Of a stretch of DNA of 64,000 nt, positions 33,001 to 43,937 are shown piece after piece. Numbering within the stretch: the stretch's first letter is position 1; the number at the start of each line of letters is the position of its first letter. The notes under the pieces were generated by a model. The model was not told where the DNA came from. It saw only the letters and a list, made by a program, of their open reading frames with translations, and ran no database searches. The DNA comes from Ziziphus jujuba (Eukaryota > Streptophyta > Magnoliopsida > Rosales > Rhamnaceae), in assembly GCF_031755915.1 (NCBI RefSeq), contig NC_083379.1, positions 27,776,001 through 27,840,000 on the forward strand, read 5' to 3'. Position numbers and translations under genes: made by a program.

Positions 33001-33691
33001 ACATCACTTGAGAGGTTAATGAGATTGACCTTAGCGCTATAAACTCTGAGGTGAACTTAGTGGGATCTAATCCAAAAGAGTGGTGGATAGATATGGGTGC
33101 GACCCGCCATGTGTGTGCAGATAAAAACATGTTCACCTCCTTTGAACCAAAGAAAAATGGGGAGAAATTGTTCATGGGTAACTCCACCACATCTAAAATC
33201 CAAGGGGATGGTAAGATAGTCCTGAAGATGACCTCTAAGAAGGATCTAACTCAGAATATATATTGTATGTTCCAGACATCCGTAAGAATTTGGTATCTTG
33301 ATCATTGCTAAGCAAACATGGTTTTTGCTTAGTGTTTAAGTTAAATAAAGTTATTTTGTCCAAATATGGGATGTTTGTGGGAAAGGACTATGTAGTCAAT
33401 GGTTTAATCAAATTGAATGTCATGACTGTAAAGCCAAAGAATATTAATCAAGATAGTACTTCTTCTGTTTACTTGCTTAAGTCTTCCATTTTATGGCATG
33501 GTATACTAGGACATGTTAATTTTAACTCTCTGCGGAGGTCCATTAACTTAAATCATATTCCTACATTTGAAATTCATTCCAAACATAAGTGTGAAATGTG
33601 TGTAGAGGCCAAATCAACGAGGTTATCATATCAAACAATTGAAAGAAATAATGAACCTTTGGGTTTAATACATAGCAATGTGCGTGATTAG
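33001..33691 (+). pseudogene. copia E protease and GAG-pre-integrase
   Basis: Protease segment 33051-33311 reads WWIDMGATRHVCADK. The family D-S/T-G is D-M-G here, which should inactivate it. GAG-pre-integrase (33305-33691) has LWHGILGHVNFNSLRR and the C-x2-C pair CEMCVEAKSTRLSY, then HSNVRD-stop where integrase has H-S-D. Confidence 0.8.
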
Positions 33692-34460
33692 AAATTTACA
33701 CCAACTAAAGGTGGTAATAAGTATTTTATCAACTTTATTGATGATAGCATGAAATTTTGCTATGTACACTTGCTTAAGAGCAAGGATAAGGCTATAGAGA
33801 AATTTACTCTCCATAAAATGGAAGGTGAGAATCAACTTAATAGAAAAGTTAAAGTGATAAAAAATGATCATGATGGGGAGTATATAACTCCGTTTGGAAA
33901 GTATTATGCCCAACATGGCATAATACATGAAGTTACTCCATGATATTCAACACAATCAAATGATGTGGCTGGACAGAAAAATAGAACTTTGACAAAAATA
34001 ATGAATGCAATGCTGATAATTTCTGGATTACCTGAGAACTTGTGGGGGGAAGCCGTTTTGTCAGAAAATGACCTTTAAATAAGGTGCTGCTAAAGGACCA
34101 AGTAAAGACACCCTATGAGTTATGGAAAGGAAGACAACCTTCTATAAATACTTACAAGTATGGGGGTGTCTAACCAAAGTTGTGGTACCTACTCCCAAAA
34201 GAATGAAGATAGGTGCCAAAATAGTTGATTTCATTTTCATAGGATATGCACAAAATAGTATTGCATATCAGTTTCTCATGTGTAGGTCAGAAATTCTTGG
34301 TATACTCAAGAATACAATAATGAATTCAAGAAATGCATCATTTTCCAAGCATATTTTTCTGCATAAAGTGGAAGAAAGATCGAGCTCATCTAAACGAACT
34401 TATGATGCTATCAATGATGATAATCATGATAGTGATCAAGATCAGGAGACTGAAGTTTAG
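33692..34460 (+). pseudogene. copia E integrase, broken
   Basis: Pieces GGNKYFINFIDDSMKFCYV, VIKNDHDGEYITPFGKYY (the middle acidic box D-H-D-G-E), VAGQKNRTLTKIMNAM (the catalytic Glu replaced by Gln), and the integrase C-part (WGCLTKVVVPTPKRMKIG, IVDFIFIGYAQNS). Stops and frame changes at 33692, 33943 and 34075-34110. Confidence 0.8.
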
Positions 34461-35608
34461 ACAGAGGTTGAATTGAGATGGAGCAAAAGAGTAAGAATGG
34501 AAAAATCCTACGATTCGGATTTTCCTACTTATATGCTAAAAAGTGAATCTCAAATCTTTCAAGAAGCTATAAATTCTCCTTAAGGGAATTTATGGAAAGA
34601 AGGTGTAAAAAGTAAGATTGATTTCATCTTGTAAAATCACACTAGGGAGTTAGTAGATCTTCTTCCAGGTTATAAACCTTTAGGTTACAAATGGAACTCT
34701 AGATAAATACAGGGCAAGATTTGAAATTAAAGGATACAAGCATCAAGAAAGCCTTGATTATTTTGATACTTATTTTCTAGTGACGAGAATAAATTCCATA
34801 AGGATAGTACTGGCAATCGCTGCTTTGTGAGATCTTAAAGTACATCAAATGGATGTGAAAACAGCCTTTCTTAATGGAGATCTTGATGAAGAGATCTACA
34901 TGGAGCAACCTGAGAGTTTCTTCGCTCCAAGACAAGAAAAGAAAGTTTATAGATTGGTGAAGTCTTTGTGTGGACTGAAACAAGCTTTGAAGCAAAGGCA
35001 TCAAAAATTTGATAGTACCATGCATAGTGATGGGTTTAAAATAAATTAGTATGATAAGTGTATCTATGGAAAAGATACAGAGAATGGATATATCATTCTT
35101 TGTTTATGTGTAGATGACATACTCATCATAGGTAGTGATGACAATATGGTCCGAACTATAAAAGCCATATTAAAATCTAGATTTGACTTGGAAGACATGG
35201 AGCTTGCTAATGTGATTTTACGAATGAAAATCATGAGGACTTCAAATGGAATCATTCTTAGTCAAATGCATTATGTGGGTAAAATGCTGGCTAATTTTAG
35301 GAAAGATGATGCTAGTATAGCTAGAACACCTATAGATGTGAGTTTACATTTATCCAAGAATAAAAGGAGAAAGTGTATCTCAAGTGGAATACACAAAGGT
35401 GATTGGAAGTCTGATGTACTTGATGAATTGTACAAGACCATACATAGCCTACGCTATAAGTAGACTGAGTAAATATACAAGTAATCCAAATGATGATCAT
35501 TGGAAAGGAATTGTAAGAGTACTAAGGTACTTACGATATACTCAAGAAGACGGACTGCACTATACAAGATATCCTGATGTATTAGAAGGATAAAGTGATG
35601 GTCGCTGG
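34461..35608 (+). pseudogene. copia E reverse transcriptase, broken and truncated
   Basis: LLPGYKPLGYKWNS (34655-), QMDVKTAFLNGDLDEEIYME (34849-35049), VKSLCGLKQALKQRHQKFD, catalytic box LCLCVDDILIIGSDD (C-V-D-D; both Asp kept), then [20 protein letters not shown] and [18 protein letters not shown]. Similarity to copia ends at about 35608, just as RNase H would begin. Many stops. Confidence 0.85.
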
Positions 35609-36245
35609 TTGCTTCATCTATTGAAATCAATATCAAGTTCATCTACTTATACCCCATAAAAAAAGACATATAACAATAATCAACACCCAAAAAAAAATGA
35701 TAGTTATAAATCTATTCATATAACCATCCCAATGATGGAAAACTTATGTACATCTTCACTATGGAATCTACCATTTTTATGTAACAAACTAAAACACATA
35801 TACCTTCACATTTATAAAGTGAAAAAAAATTGTAAAAAAGGATTGTAACAACTTTTCTACACCTGATATTGGTCAACTGCTTAAAAATTTCATACCTTTA
35901 TAGCATCACTAAAACTAAACCAACAACATTAACAGCAGAAAATAAATAATAACACCCTTAATTAGGACTAACAATCCAAATCTTATTAGGAGCTAGACAA
36001 CAATGACAATGCAATCAACATTCAATTGACCCAATAAATTGTACTTCAGTGGAGCAAAAAATTGTACCCAATAAATATTGATTTTGTTGGCTCTTGATAA
36101 GGGTCCAATTTTGGATCCTACATTGATAAGAAAGAAGATAGTGGTTCTAACCCCCAAATAAGCTTCAGAGTTAGTGAGTTATTTCAGATTTGGATGGCAG
36201 CAAGTTGAACCAAAAATTAAGAAAGCCATAACAAGTATATGAGTT
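35609..36245. other. unassigned A+T-rich DNA
   Basis: Between broken E and broken G. Poly-A runs near 35655-35695 and 35820. No ORF, repeat or retroelement motif seen. Confidence 0.5.
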
Positions 36246-37381
36246 TGTCCTTGAACAATGAAGCCCTCGGGTTGCTTAACATAAACCTCCTCTTGAAGCA
36301 CACCATTCAAGAAAGCCGACTTTACATCAAGGTGGTACACTTTCCATGACATTGAGGCCGAGATGGATAGGATGAGCCTTATGGTCTCCATTCTTGCAAC
36401 CGGTGCAAACGTCTCTCCATAATCTACACCTGCTTGTTGTGCATAGCCTTTTGCCACAAGCCTTGCCTTGTGCTTGCATATTGTTCCATCTAGGTTGAAC
36501 TTGGTTCTAAAGATCCACTTTACACCAATTGGTTTCTTGTTTTTAGGTTTAGAAACCAAAGACCAAGCTTCATTCTTTTCTATCGTATCCATTTCGGTTT
36601 GCATGGCCTCCATCCACTCTTTCTTTTGCATAGCTTCTTGACCATTGGTAGGATCACTCAAGGCAATATTGCACCTTTCATATATTTCGGACAATGGCCT
36701 TTCTCCTCTAACACCATCTCCAATCTCCAATTCGGCTCCAATGGTTTCAAGTGCATCCTCCTCATTATCTTCATTTTCTTCATTGTCATTGTCATTGGTT
36801 TCTTCTTCTTCATCATCCAACCGAGTATTATCTTCATGGACAAGAAGCTCCTCCTTTGTCCGATCCCAAACAGCATCTTCATCAATCCTCACATCCCTTA
36901 TTACCACAAGTTTCTTGGTTTCCAAGTTGAAAACCCTAAAACCTTTGGTAACCTCACCAAAGCCGACCAAGATGCCCACATTTGCCCTTTTGTCAAGCTT
37001 GTCTCTCATGTGTCGATGAACATGGAGAAAATAAACACTTCCAAAGATTTTTATGTTATCCAAAGATGGTTTTTCTCCATACCATACCTCATAGGATGTC
37101 TTGGACTTATTGGCTTTGGTGTATGCTCGGTTTTGGATGTAGCTAGCCGTGTATATGGCTTCGGCCCAAAACTTCTTTGGCATGTTCTTCTCATGTATCA
37201 TGCACTTTGCCATCTCCATCAAGGTCCTATTTTTTCTCTCACAAACACCATTTTGTTGTGGTGTGTATGGTGTTGTGAATTGATACACCATTCCATTTTC
37301 TTTGCAAAAATCCTCCATAGCCAAGCTTGTATATTCTCCACCATTGTCGGTTCTTAAGCACTTCATCTTTGCATTGCTTTA
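36246..37381 (-). pseudogene. copia G integrase C-half and RT N-part
   Basis: A 395-codon open frame (36179-37366) whose last ~22 residues are flank. It starts [14 protein letters not shown] (middle Asp), then [19 protein letters not shown] (catalytic Glu), LVGFGEVTKGFRVFN, an acidic linker with Asp/Glu/Asn runs, KWIFRTKFNLDGTICKHK, and [20 protein letters not shown]. It is cut off from the first part of integrase by a TAA stop at 37379-37381. RT palm, RNase H and 3' LTR are absent. Confidence 0.9.
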
Positions 37382-38046
37382 GGTTTCCACCATCTTCTTG
37401 AATTCCATGAACTTCTCAAGCTCTTGTGACTTGGTTGTTAGAAAATATACCCAACACATCCTTGAGTAGTCATCAATGAAGGTTAGGAAGTACTTACAAC
37501 CTCCAATTGATGACAAACTCATCGGTCCACACACATCCGAATGGACTAGCTCAAGCTTCTCCTTAGCTCTCCATGAACCGGCTTTAGGAAATGGAAGCCG
37601 TGTGGATTTCACTAGTTGGCATACATCACATAGGCTTCTCATCTCCTCAATCTTTGGCATGTCCTTCACAATGGCATTGGTGTTTTTCATGGCTCCATAG
37701 CTAGAATGCCCAAACCTTTTATGCCAAAGTTGAGAAATGGACTCCACTTTGGTTTTTAAGGCTTGTTCATTCTTAACTAGGTCCAATCTATAGCTTTGTC
37801 CTTCAATGGTACCTTAAACAGCTCATTACCACAAGCATCATATATAATACATCCATCTTTTGCAAAGTTTAAAGCAAAGCCTCTTCCTACCAATTGTGCT
37901 ACACTAAGCAAGTTTTCACACAAACTAGGAACATATAGCACATCTTTTATAATTTTGGTACCTTCCTTGGTGTTCAAACACACATCTCCTTTGCTTTCTA
38001 CTTCCATGAACCGGCCATCACCAATCTTCACTTTGGTTTTGTAGTT
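37382..38046 (-). pseudogene. copia G protease end, GAG-pre-integrase, integrase N-half
   Basis: 37777-38031: protease C-part (VKIGDGRFMEVESKGDV, VLYVPSLCENLLSVAQLV). 37379-37786: LWHKRFGHSSYGAMK, CDVCQLVKSTRLPF, then [11 protein letters not shown] (first catalytic Asp) and [15 protein letters not shown] stop at ~38046 and a frame change near 37786 separate these. Confidence 0.85.
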
Positions 38047-39099
38047 TCAGTCAAGCTTCATAAAACCATCCTTTTGGAAACTCATGTGGTGTGAGCAACC
38101 ACTATCCACAAGCCAACCGAGACCACTACTTGTGGCCACAAATAGGTTCTCGGCTTCTTCATTAACCACATTGGCTTGTTGTCTCCTTTGCTTGCATACT
38201 TTGGCAATGTGGCCTTTTCCTCCACATCTTTCACAAGATGCATCCGGCCTCCAAAAACACTTGGATGGCGGATGTCCAAGCTTCTTGCAATGAGCGAAAG
38301 GTGGATGCCCTCCTCGGTTTTGATGGCTTTGTTGTTGTTGTTGTTTATTCGATCCACTTTTGTTGTTTTTTGTGTTGTTGTTGGTTGTAAAACCGGTTTG
38401 GTTGGTGTTGTTGCTCTTCCTTCCTTTATTCTTCTTTTTGTTGCCGTGGCCACCGTAGAATGCACTCTCTATGGTCTCCTCCTTTCTAATGTCTCTCCTT
38501 TGTTCGGTTGCTTGAAGAGCATTGATGAGCTCACTCAAGGTTATTTCACTAAGATTTCTAGATTCTTCAAGGGAGAAAATCTTAGCTTCAAACCTTTCGG
38601 GTATGCTCACCAATACTTTCTCTACTACCCTTTGATCGGTCAATTGCTCACCAAGGACCCGAATTTGATTTACCACTTTGAGCATCCTTTCCGTGAAATC
38701 CTTGACAAGCTCATTCTCCTTCATCTTCAAGGTCTCAAAGTCTCTTCTTAGGTTTAAAACTTCCATTTGCCGAGTTCTAGTATTTCCATGGAACTCCTCT
38801 TGAAGCTTTATCCAAACCTCTCTAGCACTTGTGCATGACATTATCCTTGTAAAAATGGAATCACTCACGGAGAAGTGCAAGGCAGTGAGGGCCTTAAACC
38901 CCTTGGCAACTTTGGCCTCATGTGCATTTCTTTGTGCTTGGGTTGCATTAGCTCTCAACTCTTCCACTACATAACCTTCGTCTATGACTTCCCATAAACC
39001 AAAAGCTTGAAGGTATGCTTTCATTTTTATACTCCAAATGGAATAATTTTGACCTTCAAACTTAGGTGGTGTTGGGGTTGCAAAGGATTTTGAGGCCAT
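38047..39099 (-). pseudogene. copia G gag and protease N-part
   Basis: Start ATG at 39099 (MASKSFATPTPPKFEGQNYS); the frame is open further upstream to 39180, but the family start is this one. Gag is a full 350-codon open frame to 38047: WSIKMKAYLQAFGLWEV, FTRIMSCTSAREVW, RQMEVLNLRRDFE. A Gln run (GTT repeat, ~38330) follows. The first knuckle is damaged (FAHCKKLGHPPSKC); the second is intact (CERCGGKGHIAKVC). Protease motif WLVDSGCSHHMSF. A TGA/TAA stop after MKLD ends it. Gag alone could still be made. Confidence 0.85.
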
Positions 39100-39292
39100 T
39101 TGAAAAAAAGGTTTTTGAAAAGTTTTGAAAAATGGACACAAGAACAAGCTCTCGGGTGGTGGTGTTTTGGTGAGTTTCAACTAGTCTTTTTGGGAGGTTT
39201 TGGTTTCGGTTGGAAGGCTTTAGGTGGGAGATCCTCTCATAAATAAAATGGTCTAGATTGAAAGCTCACAAGGTCCTAAGAAATTACACTAT

Positions 39293-39304
39293 GCTCTTAT
39301 ACCA
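39293..39304 (-). promoter_or_regulatory. primer binding site of copia G
   Basis: Minus strand TGGTATAAGAGC; one change from TGGTATCAGAGC, adjoining the LTR. Confidence 0.85.
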
Positions 39305-40300
39305 TGATGGAATTTGGTGTAGGTTTATGTTGTTGTACCCTAGAGCACAATCATTCAAGGTGTTAGTCAAGAATGATTGTTGTTGGTTCTTGGTTCTTGA
39401 TTTTGTTTTTTGGGTTTGTTAAGGTTTTTTTTCTGGTTTTAATGGAGGTTTAGGGTTCTTGAGAAGGTTGTTAGCTTTTGGGAAGAAAAAGAAAACAAAT
39501 GTAGTAGTTGAGAGAGAGCCAAAAATGTTGTTTTTCAAAATCTATTTTTTTGAATATTTTCTTCCTCAACGTTTTCATTACAATTTTCATACTTTTAAAA
39601 TACATCAAAAAGACAATAAGACATGCTGCCATATTGAGCAATAAATACAAAATCATTAAAAGTAACCAACCAAGCCAAACTACCTCAACTAACTCTAATC
39701 AATGTGCTGGACATGCAAGAAACCTTCTTTAATGGGCAGTTCAGCTTGTCTAAGGCATTTGAATTTGAAAACCATCTCCATTTGACTTGAAAATTGAAGG
39801 AAAGACTTTTTGAATATTAAACTGTGTTCTAGCCAAAAGTAAGATAAAAAAAAGTCCATTTACCCATTCAAAAATAATCAAACCCGAGACAGTTTTGTCC
39901 AGATTTCTGGGCAACAAAACTGCACAAGGGTCAGATTGTTTAGGGCTTAACTCAACCTTCCCAGCTCCAAATTGGGCCATTCTTTTTTATTCTGCTTCCT
40001 CTGCATTTCTAGTCTATTATATCCAAAATTCAGATCTAAATCCCAAACCTTCTTCAAACGGCATCTAAGGAAGTGGACTTATGTTGCTGGAAATACAATT
40101 CCAGCAACTAGACAAAAAAAGGCCCTAAGCTATAGTTAATGAGCTTAGGGCATTACAAAAAAGATATTGTTCTTAAACATTGCAAGATAAAATAAAATGC
40201 ATAAACATAAATAATGTTTGGTCTTTGATGTTGCAAAACAAAGAGTGCAAGTGTAACCGAACTACCTTGCACATTGTAGCAAGATCACCACATTTTAACA
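39305..40300 (-). repeat. copia G 5' LTR
   Basis: 996 bp; minus strand TGTTAAAATGTGG to ACCAAATTCCATCA. Same family as the copia H 3' LTR (60602-61546) and the LTR starting at 63961. It holds two stem-loops side by side: 10-bp arms GTTGCTGGAA/TTCCAGCAAC (40083-40108) and GCCCTAAGCT/AGCTTAGGGC (40122-40151). H has lost the second and half of the first. Confidence 0.9.
40122..40151. repeat. perfect 10-bp inverted repeat in LTR
   Basis: GCCCTAAGCT, 10-nt loop, AGCTTAGGGC. In element sense it lies ~150-180 bp from the LTR 5' end. Role unknown; possibly RNA or protein binding. Confidence 0.7.
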
Positions 40301-41291
40301 TGGTGATGTAAAAAACATTGGTGTCGTTACATAAATGACCATATACAAAAGAAAAACAGTGGATAAATAGGATCTTTTGATTCTTATATATGGTTTAGGC
40401 GTCTTATCGCTAACCTTTGGAATGCAATAGAGAAAGTGCGTGAAATATAAACCAGTGCTAGTATTAGGCATCCTTGAAACACCACCCCCCCCCCCCCCCC
40501 CAACAATATGTTTATTTTTGCCACATGTACTTTGGTGTTTGCGGTTCAACACTGAATGTTGATTACACCATAGTTGATGTGCCAAACAATGTGCCAAACA
40601 AAGAAAATTGGTGGGTCCATTCTAGTATTATTTTATTGATGTCAAATAATTTTATATCGGCTAACATGCCCTTCTGCATACGCTCTATATCCCTTATATG
40701 CCATGTCTTCAATTCCTCAATCCCTAGTATGTAGTTTTGTTTTAAAACTAAAATGCATTTTAATAAACCACCTTCCCCAACATATGGATGAAAGAATTAT
40801 ATTTGAAATTTACATTCAGTGATCTGCTTATGTCTGCAATCACTCAGCACTATTAGAAAGTCCATAAGTTTCCCAAAAAATTTCCCATAAGTTTCCTAGA
40901 AAATTTTCTGATACATTGCAGTCTATGTTGTCAATTACAAGTCGATAATTTCATATGCAATTAAGGGTTGTATCAATCCCGCAAAAAAAAAAATGTAGCG
41001 CGCCATCTATAATGCATGTGAAATATATGTATAGGTGGTGAAATGTTAGCATTGGGTTATCAATATTTGTAACACTATTTAGCCTTATGCACTTCTCATC
41101 ATAGGGATATATGACCCATTCTCACAACTTTTGAAATTAACCCAACACATAGAGACACCTAAGCACTTTGTGAACCTATGACAATGATTAAAAAGCGAGT
41201 CAGCAAAACAATACAATTTGTAGTCAACTAATGAATGGAGTATGTAAATATAAGAGATAATTTGTCACCATATGTAACAAAAATAGTACAG
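40301..41291. other. unassigned DNA with poly-C tract
   Basis: No gene or retroelement recognised. A run of 17 C (40485-40501) and a small tandem duplication (ATGTGCCAAACA near 40580-40600). Mostly A+T-rich. Confidence 0.5.
40485..40501. repeat. poly-C homopolymer, 17 bp
   Basis: Seventeen consecutive C; the exact length is error-prone in sequencing. Confidence 0.9.
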
Positions 41292-41616
41292 TTTGGAATA
41301 ATCTCTACACACCTCCACAAACGACTACAAGAATATAGACTAATTAGTTTATTCTTATCAGAATTTACTTTCTTTAGTTTATTGTTCTTAGTTGTTTCTA
41401 GTTAGAATTTTATTTTAAAAGTCCTTTAATCATTAAGGCAATCAGAACTTGTAAAATTATTTTTATTCTCCAACAATCAATACGATCGTCTGACGAGTTT
41501 GATTTAATTAGCGCACATTTTCTTTTATTTCTTTGAACTGTTACCTGCCTAAAGTGGCATGTTGGCGAATTTAGAAGACGACAGGTTGTTGGAAAGTTCC
41601 CAAATTTATTCTAACA
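41292..41616 (+). repeat. element J 5' LTR, 3' part
   Basis: Matches the 3' half of 55193-55866: CTCTACACACCTCCA, GTTTATTGTTCTTAGTTGTTT and TGTTGGAAAGTTCCCAA are shared. It ends ATTCTAACA at 41616. The left part is missing. It has one copy of the unit that is duplicated in the other LTR. Confidence 0.75.
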
Positions 41617-41667
41617 TATCTTTTTGGCACACCTGGTGGGACTCAAGAAAAATTTCAACTGAGGATA
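41617..41667 (+). promoter_or_regulatory. primer-site region of element J
   Basis: After the LTR end comes TTTTTGGCACACCTGGTGGG and then gag. TGGCACACC...GGTGGGAC at this spot is typical of some plant gypsy leaders. I cannot name the tRNA with certainty. Confidence 0.4.
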
Positions 41668-42960
41668 ATGGTTCAAACTCGATCAAAGTCTTTGGAGTCC
41701 GACACCAGTAACAACAATAAAGAGGAAGGAGCTGGTAAGACTCTTGACTCGATGGAGATGTCTACCCATGAGTCAATCCGTAAGCTAGCCAGAGATCTGA
41801 AGGAAGGTCAAAGGAAGATGGAAGTGTTCCAAGAAACCCAACAATGCTTCTAGGAGACCTAGCAATGAATGTTGGAAGGCATTATGGATTTGTTCCATCA
41901 ACAATTTTAGGTTACTCAAGCCTCGTTGAGTGGCGCAAGACCATTTACTGGCCAAGAAGACCAAATGCAGGCCTTTTAGGCCGTGCCTGGAGGCAACATG
42001 TCAAAGGGTGATGCACCAATTGTTCTGGCCAGAGCAAACAGAAATGAAGGATGGACAGTCACACCAAAACGACAAACTTATCTTCCCTCACCAGCTCAGA
42101 ACTCAACTCATGGTGGAGGACCAGCTGAAAATCAAGGCCAAAATAGCCAGAACATTAGAAATAGTAGGGAAGAGCAGAACGTACAAGCTTCCCATGCCAT
42201 AAAGAATGCAGTGTAGCCGTTTCAAGCTGCACCTTATGGCATGCAGGCCCCTCAAGCCGCAAATAATGTTAATGGACTTTCAGCCCCATGTTTTTCCACA
42301 TGTCTGAAATCAAGGTCATGCTGGGGGGCATGCTGAACAAAATGGCCAAAACTTTCCGTATGGCAAGAATGAAGACCATTACCACCAGGCCGACTACCAC
42401 AGCCAGGCACAGAGACATGGAGATAATGTCCGAAACTAGATGAACAAAAGCCATGGCATGGATAGGGAAGCCGTTGAGACCATCATCTTGGAAATGATCG
42501 GCCCTGCATCCAAAAGAGTTGGTTGACCATCCTACAGAAGGCTTTAGCCTGAGGCCATTGAGCGGATAGAATTATCCTTCCCAATGGTCTGTGGAGTAAA
42601 AGAAGTCAAAGCAATCTTTTACTAAATGTCACTGCAAACCATTTTGTAAGATTTGACGGCCTTTTCTTAGGAAAGTAAGCATGGAGCCAAAGCTGCAACA
42701 TCCATAGAGGACTGGCATGATGCGGGTCCATGTTAGCATTGACGACATTGTTGATTCCCTAGTATAAGTGACCAATAACAAACAGCCCAAATGCATAGGG
42801 CGAACCAATAGCGAGAGCTTCAGCTATGTGAATGTACCTTTTCGTCATTTGCATTGAAGGCATGCAAAAGATATACCTGCAAACCACAAAAGAAGAAAAG
42901 AAAGATGTTCTAGATCCGAGGGTGGTTTGTCTTTGCCTTGGATGTTCTTCAGGAAATGGT
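41668..42960 (+). pseudogene. element J gag-like region, decayed
   Basis: ATG at 41668: MVQTRSKSLESDTSNNNKE, 61 codons, then stops. Following frames show Gln/Asn/Ala-rich sequence (MSKGDAPIVLARANRNEG, AENQGQNSQNIRNSREE). Near 42470-42600 come AVETIILEMIGPASKR and PEAIERIELSFPM, which resemble the region before the capsid in plant gypsy gag. A conserved MVQTRS start is common in gypsy gag. Beyond ~42650 I recognise nothing. Confidence 0.5.
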
Positions 42961-43937
42961 TGTAAGAAGATTCATGCTTTGGGACATTGGCTTCTTCATA
43001 ATGTAGCATGTCGTCTCGAGATAGAGCCGTAATGGATAGAAGTTCGCCATGAGGTCTAAGGCAGAGCAGAATAGCTACATCCATCCTGGTAAGTGTCATC
43101 ATCCCAAACTTGAAATAAAAATATAGGAAATGGGAGACCAAAAACAAAGTGTCGTTGTAATCAGGCCTTTTTCACATGGGATGTCAATTTAGGATAGACA
43201 TATCGCGGCATAAATTCCAAATGTTTTATAGGTACAGCCATAATAATGGTCCAGACAATCGAACCATGTAATCCACTCCAGAGGTGTGACTGGCCATGAT
43301 TTGAAAGGTTTACTATCATCCCACTTAGCCCAATCCAAAGATGATGATGAGAATGGTAGAACTCTAACCTGGCGAGATCAGAATACAGCTTCAAGTTCAC
43401 AAGGCATTTTGTCTTTGAATTGAGGGCCCAGGCTAAATTCCTTGTAAAGTTGGTTTCTCTCGATTGTCGCCAATAGCATCTTTGGTGTTACTGATAGCAT
43501 GCTCAAGCTACTCCATATATGACAATTTTTCTTTATTGGTGGCATGCCATATATAAAAAATAATACTTTAGAAAAAAGAATATATATATATATATATTTA
43601 GTATACTAAATTAAGGCCATTACTACCTTTGGTTGTGAAGATGAATTATGAGCCTCATTATTTTTTATATTGTGGCTTTGGTAAAGCTGTGTCCTCATGT
43701 TCAAAAATTAAACTGATTATCTAAACAAAAAATAAAAAAATAAAAATTCAACAGCTTGAAAGAGGTTTACACAGCCATGAGTTAATCATCGGGAAGGCAA
43801 CTGACATGTTTTGATGCTATATTTGTATATATAAAAAGGAATGCATTCATGCTCTATGTATACATACATATATATATATATATATTAAAAACTAAAAAAA
43901 AAAAAAGATGCATTAGATATTTTGGTATGTAGATATA
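42961..43937 (+). other. element J non-coding region, left part
   Basis: No readable protein. AT microsatellites at 43582-43600 and 43867-43885, poly-A at 43890-43905. The end (from ~43840) is one unit of the repeat seen right of gypsy L (CATGCTCTATGTATACAT, then poly-A, then GATGCATTAGATATTTTG). Confidence 0.5.

Larger units (their letters stand above)
26390..35608 (+). mobile_element. Ty1/copia retrotransposon E, split by copia F
   Basis: Leader, gag part 1 (26704-26996), insertion F (27001-32430), then gag part 2, protease, integrase and RT. It ends inside the RT/RNase H region at ~35608. The LTRs were not identified: the left one is cut by copia C and the right one is lost. A different copia lineage from B, C, D, G and H: its gag begins MASGDN and its RT start reads GYKWNS. 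Confidence 0.8.
36246..40300 (-). mobile_element. Ty1/copia retrotransposon G, 3' half missing
   Basis: Reverse element with 5' LTR, primer site, gag, protease, integrase and the first third of RT. It ends at ~36246 just after QPEGFIVQGQ. It is near-identical to copia H in the shared region (compare 36246-37600 with 62680-63960). Confidence 0.9.

Noticed and set aside
40474..40734. 86-codon ORF beginning MKHHPPPPPQQ
   Set aside because: The Pro run is the poly-C tract; the rest has no recognisable domain.
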